This document shows, piece after piece, positions 12,172 through 23,824 of a DNA stretch of 64,000 nucleotides. The notes beneath the pieces are model-generated. The model made no database searches, was not told the origin of the DNA, and saw only the letters and a program-made list of their open reading frames with translations. Location: assembly GCA_009801085.1 (NCBI GenBank), contig VNWV01000004.1, positions 248,001 to 312,000 on the forward strand, read 5' to 3'. A program made the position numbers and the translations under genes. How positions within the stretch are numbered: the first letter of the stretch is position 1; each line of letters opens with the position of its first letter. This stretch comes from Lasiodiplodia sp. COLG20. Taxonomy: Eukaryota; Ascomycota; Dothideomycetes; Botryosphaeriales; Botryosphaeriaceae.

Positions 12172-13273
12172 TCACTTCGTCTCCGGCTTGGTGCTCGTAA
12201 CCAGCGTCTTCTTCGACGGCTCCTCCTCGTGTCTCGGAATGACATGGCACTTCTGCTTCCTGTCCACGCCCAGCCACAGGAGATCGGGCCTGCTGTAGTG
12301 CCCGACGTTGTCCAGGAAGGACCGGTTGGCCACGACCTTGGTCAAATCCAGGTCCGCATAGACGATGCCCTCGGTGGCCGGATCGCCGCCGTTCAGAGGC
12401 TGCGTCAATCTCCTGCCGTCCGGTCCAACAACGCAGCTGTGCCCGCCACCGGGCGTGTGGAACAGCAGGCCCTTCTGTGTGCCCATAATGTTCATCCCCT
12501 TCTCCGTGCACACGCCCGTGCAGTGCAGCACGTATCCACCGCCCTCAACCGCGTACGTCTGGCTCAGGTTCTGGCAGCCCTCAGCGCTCATGCTCCACAG
12601 GCCCGGGTGGTCGACGCCCGGGTGGGGGTCGATCGGGGGCCAGGCGGCGATGTGGATGACCTCGCCGTGGGCGTACGAGTGGTACTTGAGCAGCGGCTGC
12701 GTGTGCTCCCAGCACGCGAGGGCGCCGACCTTGACGCGGCCGACGTCGCCGCCGAAGTCGAGCTCGACGACGTTCTCCAGGTCGGCGCCGGAGCCGTCGC
12801 CGAAGGTGGCGCGCTCGACGTGCGTCGGCTTGATCTTGCGCCGCGTCATGACCACCTCGCCCGCTGGCGAGATGATGGCCTGCGAGATGTACAGGCTGTG
12901 CGTCGACGCCCGCTCAGAGAAGCCGAGCACCACCGCGATCGAGTGCCGCTTGGCCACCGCCTTGATCTGCTCCATCTCCGCCGAGTCGAGCGCGAGCGAG
13001 TTGTAGATGTATTTGGTCGTCAGCTCGAAGTCCACGGGGCGGGCCCTGCGTGTGGGTGGTCAGAGCGTGTGTCTTGCTTTTTTTTGGGGGCGATGGCTAT
13101 ACACACCAGATCCAGCCCGGATAGCCGGTGATCCAGCATTCGGGGAAGGCAATCAATCTGGCGCCGTTGCCTGCAGCTTCGGTGATAAGATCGCAGGTCT
13201 TCTTGACCGTGCCGGCCAAGTCAAGCCACTCGGGCTCGGCCTGTGTGACGGCTACGCGAAGGACGGGGGCCAT
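12172..13273 (-). CDS. Nitrilase / nitrile-hydrolysing carbon-nitrogen hydrolase, 346 aa
   Basis: Two exons, 13273-13107 and 13045-12172, with a 61-nt intron (GTGTGT...CAG). The junction rebuilds the conserved [15 protein letters not shown] stretch. The catalytic triad of the nitrilase superfamily is present: Glu45 ([12 protein letters not shown]), Lys128 ([11 protein letters not shown]) and Cys167 ([13 protein letters not shown]). The [12 protein letters not shown] context is that of fungal aliphatic/aryl nitrilases and cyanide hydratases, which convert nitriles to acids or amides in the cytosol. The length is normal for the family. The gene faces the broken monooxygenase tail to tail with a gap of about 90 bp. 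Whether its substrate is cyanide, an aliphatic nitrile or an indole/aryl-acetonitrile cannot be read from the sequence. Confidence 0.93.
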
Positions 13274-14078
13274 GATTAAGCCTGGGTACGAATGCGGAGG
13301 AAGTTAAGAGGAGGGTAGGGAGCAGAGAGATCTGTTTGCTGGTCGAGCTCCTTCCATTTGGCTCTTCTTGTCTACATTTATGCAGCTGCGCCGCAGCAAG
13401 TGCCAGCTGTACTCAAGGCGGTCAGGCTTGTCGATAGCTGCGCCGCCCGCTTTTAAATTAGCAGTACTGTTGGCGGGCCGTAAGGATGCTCCCGACGGCG
13501 CGGCGCGGCCAGCCATGACTTGGGGCCATGCAGATCCCTCCAGAACCGTGCCTGGACGTGCGGTGTACGAGTCGTTGGACCTGACTCGGCATATTCGTAT
13601 CCTCCGCTTTATTGAGAACCACCCTCGCCAAACGATCCTCCATCAAGAATCCTGTCTCAGACGACCAATGCTAAGCCCAGCCTAACCCCGGCGCCGAGCA
13701 ATAGGATGCGGTTCCGCCGGCGATGCTGCATGAGGCGACACTGATCGCCAGGGGAATTTTCTGAAGTCTTCAACGGTCTCGCGATGCAGGAGTACATCGC
13801 CATGCCATGTCTCCTGATGGTAATATTGAGCGCCGTGTAGGGCTTTCTATAGAGAACTAGCCTGTATCAACAGATCGAAACTTCGCTTGCGGAATACAGC
13901 CGGTATTATATGCCCTGCATGGTGTCCCTTTTCTCGGGCTTCGGCAGTCGGGCCAAATGTCCACAACCCGGCACTACCCTTATTGCTGGCTCGCCTGCTC
14001 CGTGGCTTCGGATTTCACCAAGCCCACTCACACGTCCTACCTCTCGCTAGAACAAGTGTCCCTTGAGCCAACACCAGG
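13274..14078. other. Divergent intergenic region, nitrilase / rhodopsin-domain gene
   Basis: About 800 bp between two divergently transcribed genes, presumably holding both promoters. I see no exon, repeat or clear regulatory motif. Confidence 0.5.
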
Positions 14079-15396
14079 ATGGACTTCACGCCGAATCTCG
14101 TCGAGATCTACACGCTGTACGGAATTGGCAGCTGTATGATCTTTGCGCGAATCGCGTGTCGCACAAAACTCGTGGGTGTTCGCGGCTGGCATCCTGATGA
14201 CTATATCATCTTCCTTAGCTGGGTGAGTACGGCACACCGGTTCACTAATCCGGCGAGTGGGACTTGTCGCAGACGCTGACCACCAATCAGTCTCTATACA
14301 CGTCTGTCACAGTCGTCGCCCATGTCTTCATCATCAAGGCTGGCGGCAAGCACACGTCCCTCCTTACACATGATGACCGGCGGCTCATGCCGGCCTCGCA
14401 AGTCCCTGCGTGGGAATACGGCTCAAAGATCTTCATGCTGGGCCAGATGCTGTACGCCTCCATCGTGTGGTCGCTGAAGTTCAACATGCTCTTCTTCTAC
14501 CGCCGCATCACGCGCGGTCTCTGGGTGGAGAAGCTCATCATCCCCGCCATTGCATTCGTCGCCATCACCGGGACAGCGGTGCTCCTGGTCTTCACTTGCA
14601 CATGCCGGCCCTTCCACAAGCTATGGCAGGTGTGGCCTGACCCTGGCCGTACGTATTCCCCCTCTCCCCCCACCTCTTAGCCCCGCTCCCCCTTCGACCG
14701 AGCAGAAACCGCTAACACTCTCGGCGTTAAGACCACTGCGAGCCGCAAAACTACGTCTTCTTCCTCTCGGTCCTCATCATGAACATGCTCACGGACCTGA
14801 TAGTCATGCTGATCCCGCTGCCCGTCATCACCAACGTGCAGGTGTCGCTCCCGCAGCGGCTGGGCCTGTACCTGCTGTTCGGGCTGGGCATCTTCTGCAT
14901 GATCGCGGCGGTGCTGCGCGTCGTCTTCGTCTTCGCGCTCAACCAATCCGGCATCAGCGCCATGTGGTCGATCCGCGAGGACTTTGTCGCCGTCTTCGTC
15001 GGCCAGGCCCCCATGCTGCGGCCCATCTTCACCCGCGGCTTCTGGACCGGCGAGAACGACTCGTACGGCAAGGGCAGCAAGGCCAAGAGTTACGGGAACA
15101 GGAGTGGGAACATCGAGCTCGATAGCAACCCCGACCACAGCAAGCACAGTCGCAAGGGCAGCACGGCGGCGTTTGGAGGCGGCAAGAAGAAGGATCCGTA
15201 CAGCGTGACGCAGATCATGAGCGAGAGCCAGGAGGAGATTGTCAAGGGCGGCGATGGCGATATGGGGGCCAGGATCACGCAGCGGGAGAGTGCTACGCAC
15301 CTGACTGTGAATGTCCAGAGGACTGTGCAGGTTGAGAGCAGGGAGACTACGGCTGATGAGAACAGGTATGAGCAGAGGGTGGAGCGATGGGTATAA
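14079..15396 (+). CDS. Fungal rhodopsin-domain integral membrane protein, 394 aa
   Basis: Three exons: 14079-14222, 14273-14648 and 14732-15396, with introns of 50 and 83 nt; the total is 395 codons. The protein has the usual layout of the fungal rhodopsin-domain family. An early basic loop ends in RGWHPDDYIIF. Hydrophobic helices follow (LYTSVTVVAHVFII, ASIVWSLKFNMLFFYRR, IIPAIAFVAITGTAVLLVF, FFLSVLIMNMLTDLIVMLIP, LGLYLLFGLGIFCMIAAVLR), then the conserved PIFTRGF, where the membrane part ends. The tail of about 120 residues is polar and disordered. A Cys-rich CTCRPFHKLW/CEPQNY region lies in the middle, as in family members. Function is generally unknown; some relatives resemble satratoxin-cluster SAT-type proteins or pathogen PTH11-like receptors. 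Confidence 0.88.
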
Positions 15397-15863
15397 CGCC
15401 CGGCAACCGCGATGGCACTGATGGACGAATAAGGGGAATGGCGGTTAAGTTTTGCTTTTTTGTTTGTATTTATATTCTCCAAGATGGGACAGATGGTATA
15501 GCTTATAGGTTTGACTTTTAGGGTAATTTGGCGCTGGCAGGTTGCAATACGGCTGCGTGGTGGATGGGCATCGCTGGGGAAGGATTGAGTGCTGCAGTGT
15601 ACGGACCACATATGCACGGCAAAAGTTCCTATTGGTGGGTTTGTTCTACAAAGGATTTTTGGTATCCAAGCGTTTCATATACATGACTAGGCATTGGAAC
15701 GAGTCAAGACCCATTCCTGCGCCAAGGCCCCCCTGCAGGTGCGTCGCTTGGAGTTTAGGAGTTGCCTAATTAGGAAACCCTTGCTGAGCAATATCACCAC
15801 TACGCTTCCAACCGACGACAAAGAGATACAGACTGAGTCGGCCTCTCTCAACCGTCTCACAAT
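15397..15863. other. Tail-to-tail intergenic region
   Basis: 3' space shared by the rhodopsin-domain gene (+) and the IDO-like gene (-). T-rich stretches just after 15450 could serve as a poly-A region. No gene is seen. Confidence 0.5.
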
Positions 15864-17453
15864 CTAGGCAGTCTGCTCAATCCTCCTGCCCACCAAGTAG
15901 TCCAGGTACTCGACCACACCCTTGATGGTTTTAACTCCCTTCGTCTCCAGCACAGACTTTCCAGCCATCATAAGCATTCTCTCGGGAGCGGGTTGAGCGA
16001 GGTACGGCACGATCCTGACCTTATGCGCAGCCCTCCAGACCTGCAATTGAAAACCAAATTAGCCATCCGCTTCATCCGGCAAGCGCAAGGTAAGGTCGTA
16101 GAGAAGAACAACACTGAGAGAACAACGAGAGAAAACACTTACCCGCACCTGCTTCGCGATAGCCGCCATCTCCCTCTCCACCTCCTCATCGCCCCGCTCC
16201 TTCACCTCCTTCCTAAACGACCACTTGCGCACCTCGGCCCCCAAGCTCCTCTGCACCGCCGGGATGCTCGTCTTCGACTCGTCGGGCGACAGATACGACG
16301 CGAGGCCCAAAAACGCGTCGACGACCTGGAAGAACGGCAGCTGATTCCCGCTCACGCCATCAAACTCGACGTACGCGCCGTCGACCCCGCTGTTCTCGCC
16401 GGCCCCGTACGCGTGGAACCCCTGCACCCAGCCCAGCCACACCTCGCGCTCGATCTTGGGCTCAATCAGATTATCGTACAGCACCCTTACGACAGCCCTA
16501 ACCGACTCCCGCATCCGCTTCAACCCGGCCAGCACCTCGTCCCGGTCCCCGCGCTCCCACGCCACCAGGCACTCGACGACCTGCACGTAGACGGGCAGCG
16601 CCAGGCGCTCCGTCTCGGCGAACATGAAGGCGAACCAGTACTCGGCGCGGCGGGCGGCGGGGCGCAGCTGTGCGGCGCCGACGTTGACCTCGTAGACGGG
16701 CCCCGCGGCGTCGCCGCCCCAGTGGTAGAGGAAGTTGGACAGCGCGTTGCCGGCCTGGCTGCCGAAGCCGTAGCGGCGCTGGATGAAGGGCCACGGCGCC
16801 GTCAGCGCCGTCGGGTACGCGATCAGCTTTTCTTCCTGGCCGACGCGCACCGCCGGGATCGTGGCCCAGCGGAAGGCGTGGCGCGACATGGCGACGCAGG
16901 CGTAGAAGGCGTTGTAGACGGCGCGCGGCACGGGGGCCTCGGGGTCCGAGGAGGATTCGGCGCGGGAGAGGAGGGCCTCGACCGCCGGGAGATCCACTTC
17001 GGATTCGAGCAGGGTGGACATGCGCGCGCGGAAGGAGGCCCGCAGCGCGTTGTTGGTGGCGTCGTCGGTGCTGGGCGCCGGCACGGCGAGGAACGGCACG
17101 CAGGCGAGCCAGACGCTGTGGTACGCGCGCAGTGGGGCTGGCCAGGCGGAGATGTCGGTGGGGAAGCGCGGCGGCCACGACCCGGCGCCCGCGTCGGTGA
17201 TCATGGCGTGCAGCCGCGCTGCCGCTTCGTGCGTCTCGGCGAGCGTAGCGATACGAGAAAGAAGTGCGGGCTCGTCGACTTGGGTGGTTTGGGATGTGGG
17301 CACATGGCGGTCGAGGGAGGAGGGGGAAGTGACGGTCTTGGTGGTGGTGGATGATGACTTGGGGGAGATGAAGGCGCCGGTGAGGAAGGTGAGGAAGAGG
17401 GTTTTGAGGTAGCTGAGGAGGGAGAAAAAGAGTTGTTGGAATGTGGCCGCCAT
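15864..17453 (-). CDS. Membrane-anchored haem protein of the indoleamine 2,3-dioxygenase superfamily, 495 aa
   Basis: Two exons, 17453-16144 side ending at 16143, and 16040-15864; the intron is 102 nt (GTAAGT...GCAG) and phase 0. The start chosen is the ATG that opens MAATFQQLFF; the frame is open further upstream but without a good context. Residues 6-28 are hydrophobic (LFFSLLSYLKTLFLTFLTGA), suggesting a membrane anchor. The C-terminal half shows the IDO pattern: GVSGNQLPFFQVVDAFLG in place of the usual Gly-Ser-rich loop, then AAHKVRIVPYL. There the His at about residue 443 sits where IDO has its proximal haem ligand, followed by an ETKG segment. The N-terminal half also resembles fungal proteins annotated as DUF1864/PrnB-like. 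The substrate is probably an indole, but this is inference. The haem-ligand His lies only in the small last exon. Confidence 0.75.
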
Positions 17454-18839
17454 TGTGGGTGGTTGGCTGTGCTGAAGGCTGGGCTTCGAGGTATGGATGG
17501 TTTTTGTGGTCTTCAGCAGAGAGGAGTTGAACTCTTGAGTGCTTCTTGCTGTCCTGCTGTCTCTTGCCGTCCATCCACAACATAATATAAGAAATTTTCT
17601 GCGCTTTTTTTCACACCTTTCTTCACATGCCATCGTACCTCTTGAGAACCTCTGAATCGTGAACACAGTCAGTGAATCTGCTAAAACTTCCCAAACAGGA
17701 AGCAGCATTTTGTCTGAGACGCCGGCTATTCTTACCACCAGACGGGACAACTGCCGTTACGCGTCCTTCAGCGATCTGTGGACCCTCTTCAATTCCGCTT
17801 ATACTGCTTGCTAAATTGTTTGAGCCGTCTTTCATTGGTGTAGTGCTTTCCACCTGGTTCCGCCTCCTGCCGGTGCCTGCTTTTCTGTCCCGTGTATCAC
17901 GCTGAGACTTGTCCAGAAAAGCAATTCAGCCAGCGCTATCACATCTGCCGTGCCGGTAGTCCACCGCCATTGTGGTGGGATCTCTGAAAAGTACGTACAA
18001 AGTGCCTGAGCTCCTCTTGGCATTTTCCCGTCCCGTTATAGCCATGACTAGCAGCATTCTGATTGGCCCCCAAAGCCCCCACCATCTGCCATCGACGACA
18101 CCATAGCCACGACGACGGGTGGGGCCTTTCTAGGACACAGAGTCCTCAGCAATAAACGACGGTGGTATGATGAGAGTACGCCTTGTCCGGAATACTACTT
18201 CGCGGAACTCGGGCGAACTGAGGGAGTTTGGTGGTCCGAGTCAGGATGCGGGCCCACATTCCGAAGCGGAGACTTGAAACAACCCGCTAGGACGCTTGAC
18301 TCGGACTTGAGGGTCCATGAGTCCTTATTCTGGACGTAGTTGATGATGTGCTCTGCCGAACCCTGATAATTTCTATGGATCGAGATCTGCGACCGTTACT
18401 TCGTACTTCGTACTGTCATGAAAACGGATCAAAATAGTTGCCGGTCAAGCCGCCACCAACTTGAAGCTATTACGCATTCGATTTCAGACTTTCTTGGCTT
18501 CCGTATGGAGTATTTGGAGGAAGAAATGCCTGTGCTTATCACTCGAACTATTATTCGCATTCACACCCAGCCGCAGTTTGTTTTTATTCGAAAAAGTCAT
18601 CTGTCTGCCCCTCCGAAGCAGTTGAGAGCGATTCTAGACACTGAACGTTTTTCACCAAACGCTTTCATCCTCAAAAACGACCTTGATACTCAAAAGTTCT
18701 GCAAACCGCAATGTGATCTATGTCTTGAATGTGAGACATGCGGGAGACTCCTACCTCTATTTTGTGGGACCTCAATGCGGGCCAATACCAAGCCAAATCC
18801 AACCCACGCACGCCTATCATCAACACCACAACCCATCCT
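17454..18839. other. Gene-free stretch, 1.4 kb
   Basis: Upstream region of the IDO-like gene and 3' flank of the GNAT gene. A short tandem TACTTCG repeat occurs near 18398-18415. A reading frame at 18418-19149 on the plus strand overlaps the GNAT gene in antisense and has no family features, so I leave it out. Confidence 0.45.
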
Positions 18840-19700
18840 CTACCCATCACCACGCCACCCAGCTCCCCCAAGAACAGCACTAAAAAAGAAAATCAAACAC
18901 ACACTACACCACATCCTTCCCCATAACCCACCCTCTCTGGCCAAACCCAGCAACTTCAATCTCACGTTCCCCCACCCTCCAAACCCCCACCGCTCGTACG
19001 CTTTCTGCGCCGGCAAATTTCCCTGCGGCACTTGCAGCCACACATTTCGGCGCTTTTCCTCTCGCCCGACGCCCTCCACCGCCCGCAATAGCCGCGTCCC
19101 CACACCCATGCCCCGCGCAAACCCGCCGATGTACAGCCGTTGTAGCTGAATCGACGACGACGACGCAGCAGAGGGCAGGTGCTGAGCAAGGCAGGGTTTG
19201 GGCTCAGGCTCCGGCTCCGGCTGCGTCGGGCCGTGCCGGGTCAGCAGCGCAAAGCCGAGGAGGATTTGTAGATCGTCTTCGTTTTTTGAGGCCTTAGCGC
19301 TGTCGCTGCTGCTGCTCTTGTCCTCGTAATCATCATCGTCGGAGGACGAGGAAGACAAAGCGCTGGGCGCAATAGCGTAGTTTAAGACCGAGACCTTAGA
19401 AGAAACCAAAGCTGGCAAGGCAGAGATAGCAGCCGTGGCGACGAGCATAGTCTTGTTCGGGGCGGTGATGTCGGCGGCGACGGCCCGGACCGTGTAGACG
19501 TCGGCAAGGTATGCTTGCAGGTCCGTGGCCGGGATGGCGTGACTTAATGTGGCGGTGGTAACCTCTTTTCCGAGCGTGACGATAGCCGGTGCGGCGGCAG
19601 GGGAGGCGGTGGCGCGGACGCGGATTTGTGGTAGATCGTGCTGCTTCTTATTTGACTGAGGACTGTTGCAGTGCATCATGGTGGTGGTGGTTGGGACCAT
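18840..19700 (-). CDS. GNAT-family N-acetyltransferase, 286 aa
   Basis: Single exon as read. The diagnostic part lies near the C-terminus: LYIGGFARGMGVGTRLLRAV, with the acetyl-CoA-binding R/Q-x-x-G-x-G/A motif (RGMGVG), then VPQGNLPAQKAYERWGF, the usual AYERxGF end of the GNAT fold. The middle carries a Ser/Asp-rich insert (SSSSSDDDDYEDKSSSS) and a PEPEPEPEP stretch that separate the fold into two halves, which is longer than a minimal GNAT. ATG at 19700 is used; a second Met lies seven residues later. The last about 40 residues are hydrophobic and glycine/tryptophan-rich. They may be a tail anchor or the result of a missed 3' splice site. The acyl acceptor is unknown. Confidence 0.72.
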   Translation of the reverse strand: MVPTTTTMMHCNSPQSNKKQHDLPQIRVRATASPAAAPAIVTLGKEVTTATLSHAIPATDLQAYLADVYTVRAVAADITAPNKTMLVATAAISALPALVSSKVSVLNYAIAPSALSSSSSDDDDYEDKSSSSDSAKASKNEDDLQILLGFALLTRHGPTQPEPEPEPKPCLAQHLPSAASSSSIQLQRLYIGGFARGMGVGTRLLRAVEGVGREEKRRNVWLQVPQGNLPAQKAYERWGFGGWGNVRLKLLGLAREGGLWGRMWCSVCLIFFFSAVLGGAGWRGDG

Positions 19701-20620
19701 CTTGCTTGAGATTTCTCGTTCTGGATGCTTTGAATGGATGTGGAAAGGCGGAATGATTTTGCTGTATAGCGGCTACTATTGTCTGAATGACGATAAGACC
19801 AAACATTGCGGGACTTGGGAAGGTTTTATCCATTTTGAGTAGTTTTGACTGAGTGGTTTTATTCGTGTTGTAGAGAACAGTCAAAAGCAAAGTGACCCAG
19901 AAAAACGGAAAGAATGAACATTCAGCCAGAAACCACGAAAGGGCTGTCGGCTATTATCACGACATCCCCAGAAATGGTACTATAGCGAGAGAAGTGGTGA
20001 TAATCGTCCGCTCGTAGACGAGCCAGTGTGTTATTCTCAGCCATATTGACGGCTTGCAAGACTTACTGTTATATAAAGGGCACTGAAAACGTCAACACCC
20101 ATCCTTCAGCATGCATGATCGCTTTTACTCAAGGTGGTGCCGGAAAGGTGCAGAGGTGCGTGTTGATTGAAGTGTTGTCCACCTGCAGTCTAGCCCAATT
20201 CGGTGTAGCGGTCCGCGCTCTCATCAATCGTCAACCACAGGGCGCAGGGCGTAAAGCTGAAGCACGGCTTATCTTTTGACATCTTGCTGCTACGTTCAAT
20301 CTTTGCTCCCCCTTGCCCGCATTGGCTAGGTAGCATTGCTCAGGATCGAGGCTAAACGAAGTTCGGTCCACGTATGGGTCTGGTTCAACCGCCAGTGGTG
20401 TTCGGTTCCCCATTCGGCAACTACGTCCGAGTAAAAGACCCAATCAGCTTGACGGAACAGTATCTGGACGTCACCTCGGTTGATAAAGAACGACGACATC
20501 TTCCGTGGAACCCAAGAACGGGCAATAACCAAGTTCGAAACAACTTGCATTCCGCACTACCTCCCCCATCCTCTTTCTGCTGTGCCACACACTTCCCCAC
20601 CAGTCTCCACCGTAACCATC
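19701..20620. other. Intergenic region between two minus-strand genes
   Basis: About 0.9 kb upstream of the GNAT gene and downstream of the amidohydrolase stop. No supportable gene, RNA or repeat is seen; the short frames present are not family-like. Confidence 0.45.
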
Positions 20621-22249
20621 TCACCTTGTCGGCCACCTCCCACCCACTTTCCCCGCCAACCCCGCCCTCTCCACAACTTCCTCCCCCCTCTTCCTCGCTT
20701 CGCGCCAGATGCTCTCCTCATCCATCCCCACCAACACGCCTCCCCTCACAACCTCCTTCCCATCCACCACCACCAATTCCACATCCCTCCCCGTACACGT
20801 ATACACCACCGCGCTCACTGCACTAAACCACGGCTGCAACTCGACCCTGCGCATATCCAACACCACAAAATCCGCCTTCTTCCCAACCTCCAAGCTACCA
20901 ATCAGCGCCTCCAACCCCAGCGCCCTCGCGCCGTTGATCGTCGCCATCTCGAGCACCGTCTCGGCCGGCACGAGCGTCGGGTCGGCAGCATGGTGCGCGG
21001 ACTCAGGCTTATGCAGGATGGCAGCGAGGCGCATCTCCTGCAGCAGGTCGCACGTGTTGTTGCAGGGGGCGCCGTCGGTGCCGAGGCCGACGTTGGCGCC
21101 GGCAGCGAGCAGGTCGGGCACGCGGCAGAGGCCCGACGCGAGCTTCGCGTTGGATGACGGGCAGTGAGCGACGTGCGTGCCGGACGCGGCGACGGCCGCG
21201 ACGTCGCTGTCGTCTAGGTGCACCATGTGCACGAGGACGGTGCGGGGCGAGAGCAGAGAGACGGAGTCACAGTAAGAGGTTGGCGTGTGGACGGGCGTGC
21301 GCGAGGCGAAGAAGGCGCGGTCGGTGGCGACTTCGGCGCAGTGCATGGTTATTGGGATGGCGTGGCGTTGCGAGAGGGCGGCCATTTCGCGGTAGAGGTC
21401 ATCGCTGACGCTGTGGGGTTGTTTAGTGGGTGGGATGGATCTTTGCGTGGAAGTGTCCCTTACCCTCCTGGCGTTCTTGCTCCGAACCAGACTTTGATCC
21501 TGCCGTTCGCCTTGCCGTCCCACTTCTCCCACATCTTCATCGTGCCCAGCAAGCTCGTCTCACGGTTCTCGATCAGGCCTGGATGCATGGCCCACTTGGG
21601 GTCGGCGGCGTAGGTGCCAACGTCCATGACGATTTTGCCCAGGCAGCCTCGGATGCCGCTCTCCTCGACAGCGCGACACAGGCCGTCGAAGCCATAGCGG
21701 TCGGCGAACATGCTTTCCAGAAAACAGGTAGTGCCTGACTTCAGCATCTCGGCGATGCTGAGGCGGGCGGCGGCGTAGCCATCCTCGGCAGTGAAGTTGC
21801 CCTGCAACACCCAAATGCGCTCGCAGAGCCAAGATACAAGCTCAAGGTCGTCGGCAGCTCCTGAGTGCGGCACAGTCAGATTGAATGTCCTTGAAGTTCA
21901 TTTCCAAGCTCTTTTTCCGTTTGCATCTCAACCATGTGCGCAGGATGTAACTTAGGGGGGGAGTGGCGCATTTTGTTGAGAGATAGAATAGGCAGGATGC
22001 AGAGGGGATGACAAAGGATGAGTAAGTACCTCTGAGAAGGGTTTGGGCGGTGTGCATGTGAGTGTTAATCAAGCCCGGAACGACGATCCGGCCAGTCAAA
22101 TCCGTCCGGTCCTCGCCAGGGTACTTGCTAATCAGCACATCCGACTTGTCTATATCGGCGATAGTATCCCCCCGCACGAGGATTGCCCCGTCAAGGATAA
22201 TCTCACGCGCCGGATTGACGGTGATAAGGGTTGCATGCGCGTAGAGCAT
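20621..22249 (-). CDS. Amidohydrolase / deaminase (chlorohydrolase, SAH-MTA deaminase-like), 468 aa
   Basis: Three exons: 22249-22030, 21860-21464 and 21410-20621, giving 469 codons. Intron 1 is 169 nt and intron 2 is 53 nt. Residues 1-75 carry the composite beta sandwich and [17 protein letters not shown], with the paired metal-binding His of the TIM-barrel amidohydrolases. Further ligands are TMHCAE (His), [10 protein letters not shown] (His) and GTDGAPCNN (Asp). The [25 protein letters not shown] context is that of S-adenosylhomocysteine/5-methylthioadenosine deaminase-like and TrzA/AtzB-like enzymes. These hydrolytically remove an amine or halide from a purine or triazine ring. The C-terminus ends in a charged helix typical of the family. 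The exact substrate is undetermined; cytosine or guanine deaminase function is less likely from the motifs. Confidence 0.9.
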
Positions 22250-23016
22250 TTCGGAAGGCGAGGCGAGCAGGCTGGTATTCTGAAGGCGACATGATGGTGA
22301 GGGCGGAGCAAAGATATCTCCAAGTCGCGGCGGCCACCTCCGTTGCGATATCTACCGGCGCAAGCTTTGACAATAACGGTTGACTGAGGCTTGAGTGAGA
22401 GCACAGGCTCAGCGGCCGGAAGCGGCCCGAGAGAAGATCGCGGCCATCGACGTCAAGCGAGGGCGATTGTGGCGCTTCCAGCTTGCGCTAGAGCAACGAT
22501 AAAGAGCGTCGGGCTCGCACTTGGCCGCGGGGAAGCGTGCGGGGACGGCGCGTCTTAAGCTGGTCAGCGCGTCGCAAGGCCGGCTGCAGCGTCGAGACGG
22601 TGGTGCGATGGCCTGAGACCGGGCCCTGTTTGCTGCGCTGTCGGAAAGCGCAAAATCGATGATGCAGAAGACGGTGCGAGGGAGGGCGTGAGGTGCGGCT
22701 CGATGGGGATGGGATTGGCGGGCGTCACGCGCAGCGGCAGCTTCTAGCTCCCGAGTCACGGCGGTGAAAAGCCCGGGCGCACCTACCTACGTAATGCCAG
22801 CCAATTGCACTCGACACCACCGTTGCACCACCACGATCGATCTGCCCTCCTACATATTCCACCCTGCCGCCCGCTCCACCAGATCTTTTCACTTCATTCT
22901 CGCTGCCTGCTAAGGCCAGCCCCCCGCCACCGTTGCTCGAACTGCCGCCAGGCTGCAGCTTTAAGCCACCAAACTCAACAAAAACAAGCTACTGACAGCT
23001 GTCAACCCCTTCGATC
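22250..23016. other. Divergent promoter region
   Basis: Separates the amidohydrolase (-) from the claudin-like gene (+). The part next to the plus-strand gene (22800-23000) is C/T- and CCACC-rich, as often seen in fungal 5' leaders. No gene is seen. Confidence 0.5.
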
Positions 23017-23824
23017 ATGACCCGGAGAATCGTCTATGGCATTGGCCTGTGGCTCACGCTGGCCGGTACGCGCCAACTGATGCCTACCAACACCGCTCCT
23101 GCTGACAGCAAGTCGCAGCCACCGCCATGACCATTGCTAGCATCGTCGAGCCGCGCTGGCTCGCCTACGACGTCGAAGGCGTAAGTTTGAGACTTGTCCC
23201 AACGCCTCAGGCAACCATGCTTACAGGTTTTTCTCTCTAGCACGGCAAGCATGGCAAGCCCGTCAAAGTGACATACGGCTTGCATACGCTCTGCGACTCG
23301 GTCACCGGCTCGTGTCGCAGCTTCCCCGAGGAGGACGACTGTCGCGGCGACTCGTGGTCCTTCTGCAGCCGCTGGCGCACCGTCGGCTTCCTCATGTCCT
23401 TCGCCGTCGTCATCGAGCTCGCTGTTCTCATCGGATACGCCGTGGTTTTGCTCGGTGGCAAGCAGAAGCGCGATCAGGGCTGGAAGATGATTTCGGGCCT
23501 ACTCATGGTCGCTGGCGCAGTCTCCTGCGCATCCATGGCCATCGTGGTACGTGCTCACCTGCATACACGCCTGGGAATGGAAAGAGATTTTCCGCCGTGG
23601 GGTGATGTTGTTTGTGCGTTGCGCTAACAGGGGCCACTTGACAGGCCTTCCTCTTTGACCACGACGACCGCTTCTTCCCGCCGGGCTGGCGCCTCGACAG
23701 CTCCTGGATCCTCTGCACCGTCAGCTGGTCCATCTCCATCATGACGGCCTGTGGCCTCGTCGGCGCTGCCATCGTCCTCCCCGAAGAGGGCGACTACGAG
23801 TTGATACCCGAGGGCAGGATGTAA
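23017..23824 (+). CDS. Four-TM claudin/PMP22-like membrane protein, 200 aa
   Basis: Four exons: 23017-23065, 23113-23180, 23241-23546 and 23645-23824, giving 201 codons. The second exon could start at 23119 instead of 23113 (two residues shorter). Four hydrophobic helices are visible. The first is GIGLWLTLAVAATAMTIASI. A Cys-containing extracytoplasmic loop follows (GLHTLCDSVTGSC, CRGDSWSFC). The other helices are VGFLMSFAVVIELAVLIGYAVVLL, MISGLLMVAGAVSCASMAIVAFLF and ILCTVSWSISIMTACGLVGAAIVL. The GLxxxC...C loop resembles the W-GLW-C-C signature of the PMP22/claudin/Sur7 superfamily. These proteins usually sit in the plasma membrane or in eisosome-like domains, but this family's role is not known. 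The C-terminal tail is short and acidic. Confidence 0.82.

Noticed and set aside
12229..13131. 300-codon plus-strand frame opposite the nitrilase
   Set aside because: Nitrilase has the catalytic triad and correct intron; the antisense frame is compositional.
9936..13273. Monooxygenase plus nitrilase as a biosynthetic or nitrile-degradation cluster
   Set aside because: Only two genes, one broken, with no backbone enzyme, transporter or regulator nearby.
16498..17583. Long Arg/Pro-rich minus-strand frame and the opposite-strand frame over the IDO-like gene
   Set aside because: Alternative frames of a GC-rich exon; translation is compositional and the real frame has recognisable motifs.
18418..19149. 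Plus-strand open frame of 243 codons
   Set aside because: Antisense to the GNAT gene over half its length, with proline-rich low-complexity translation and no family motif.
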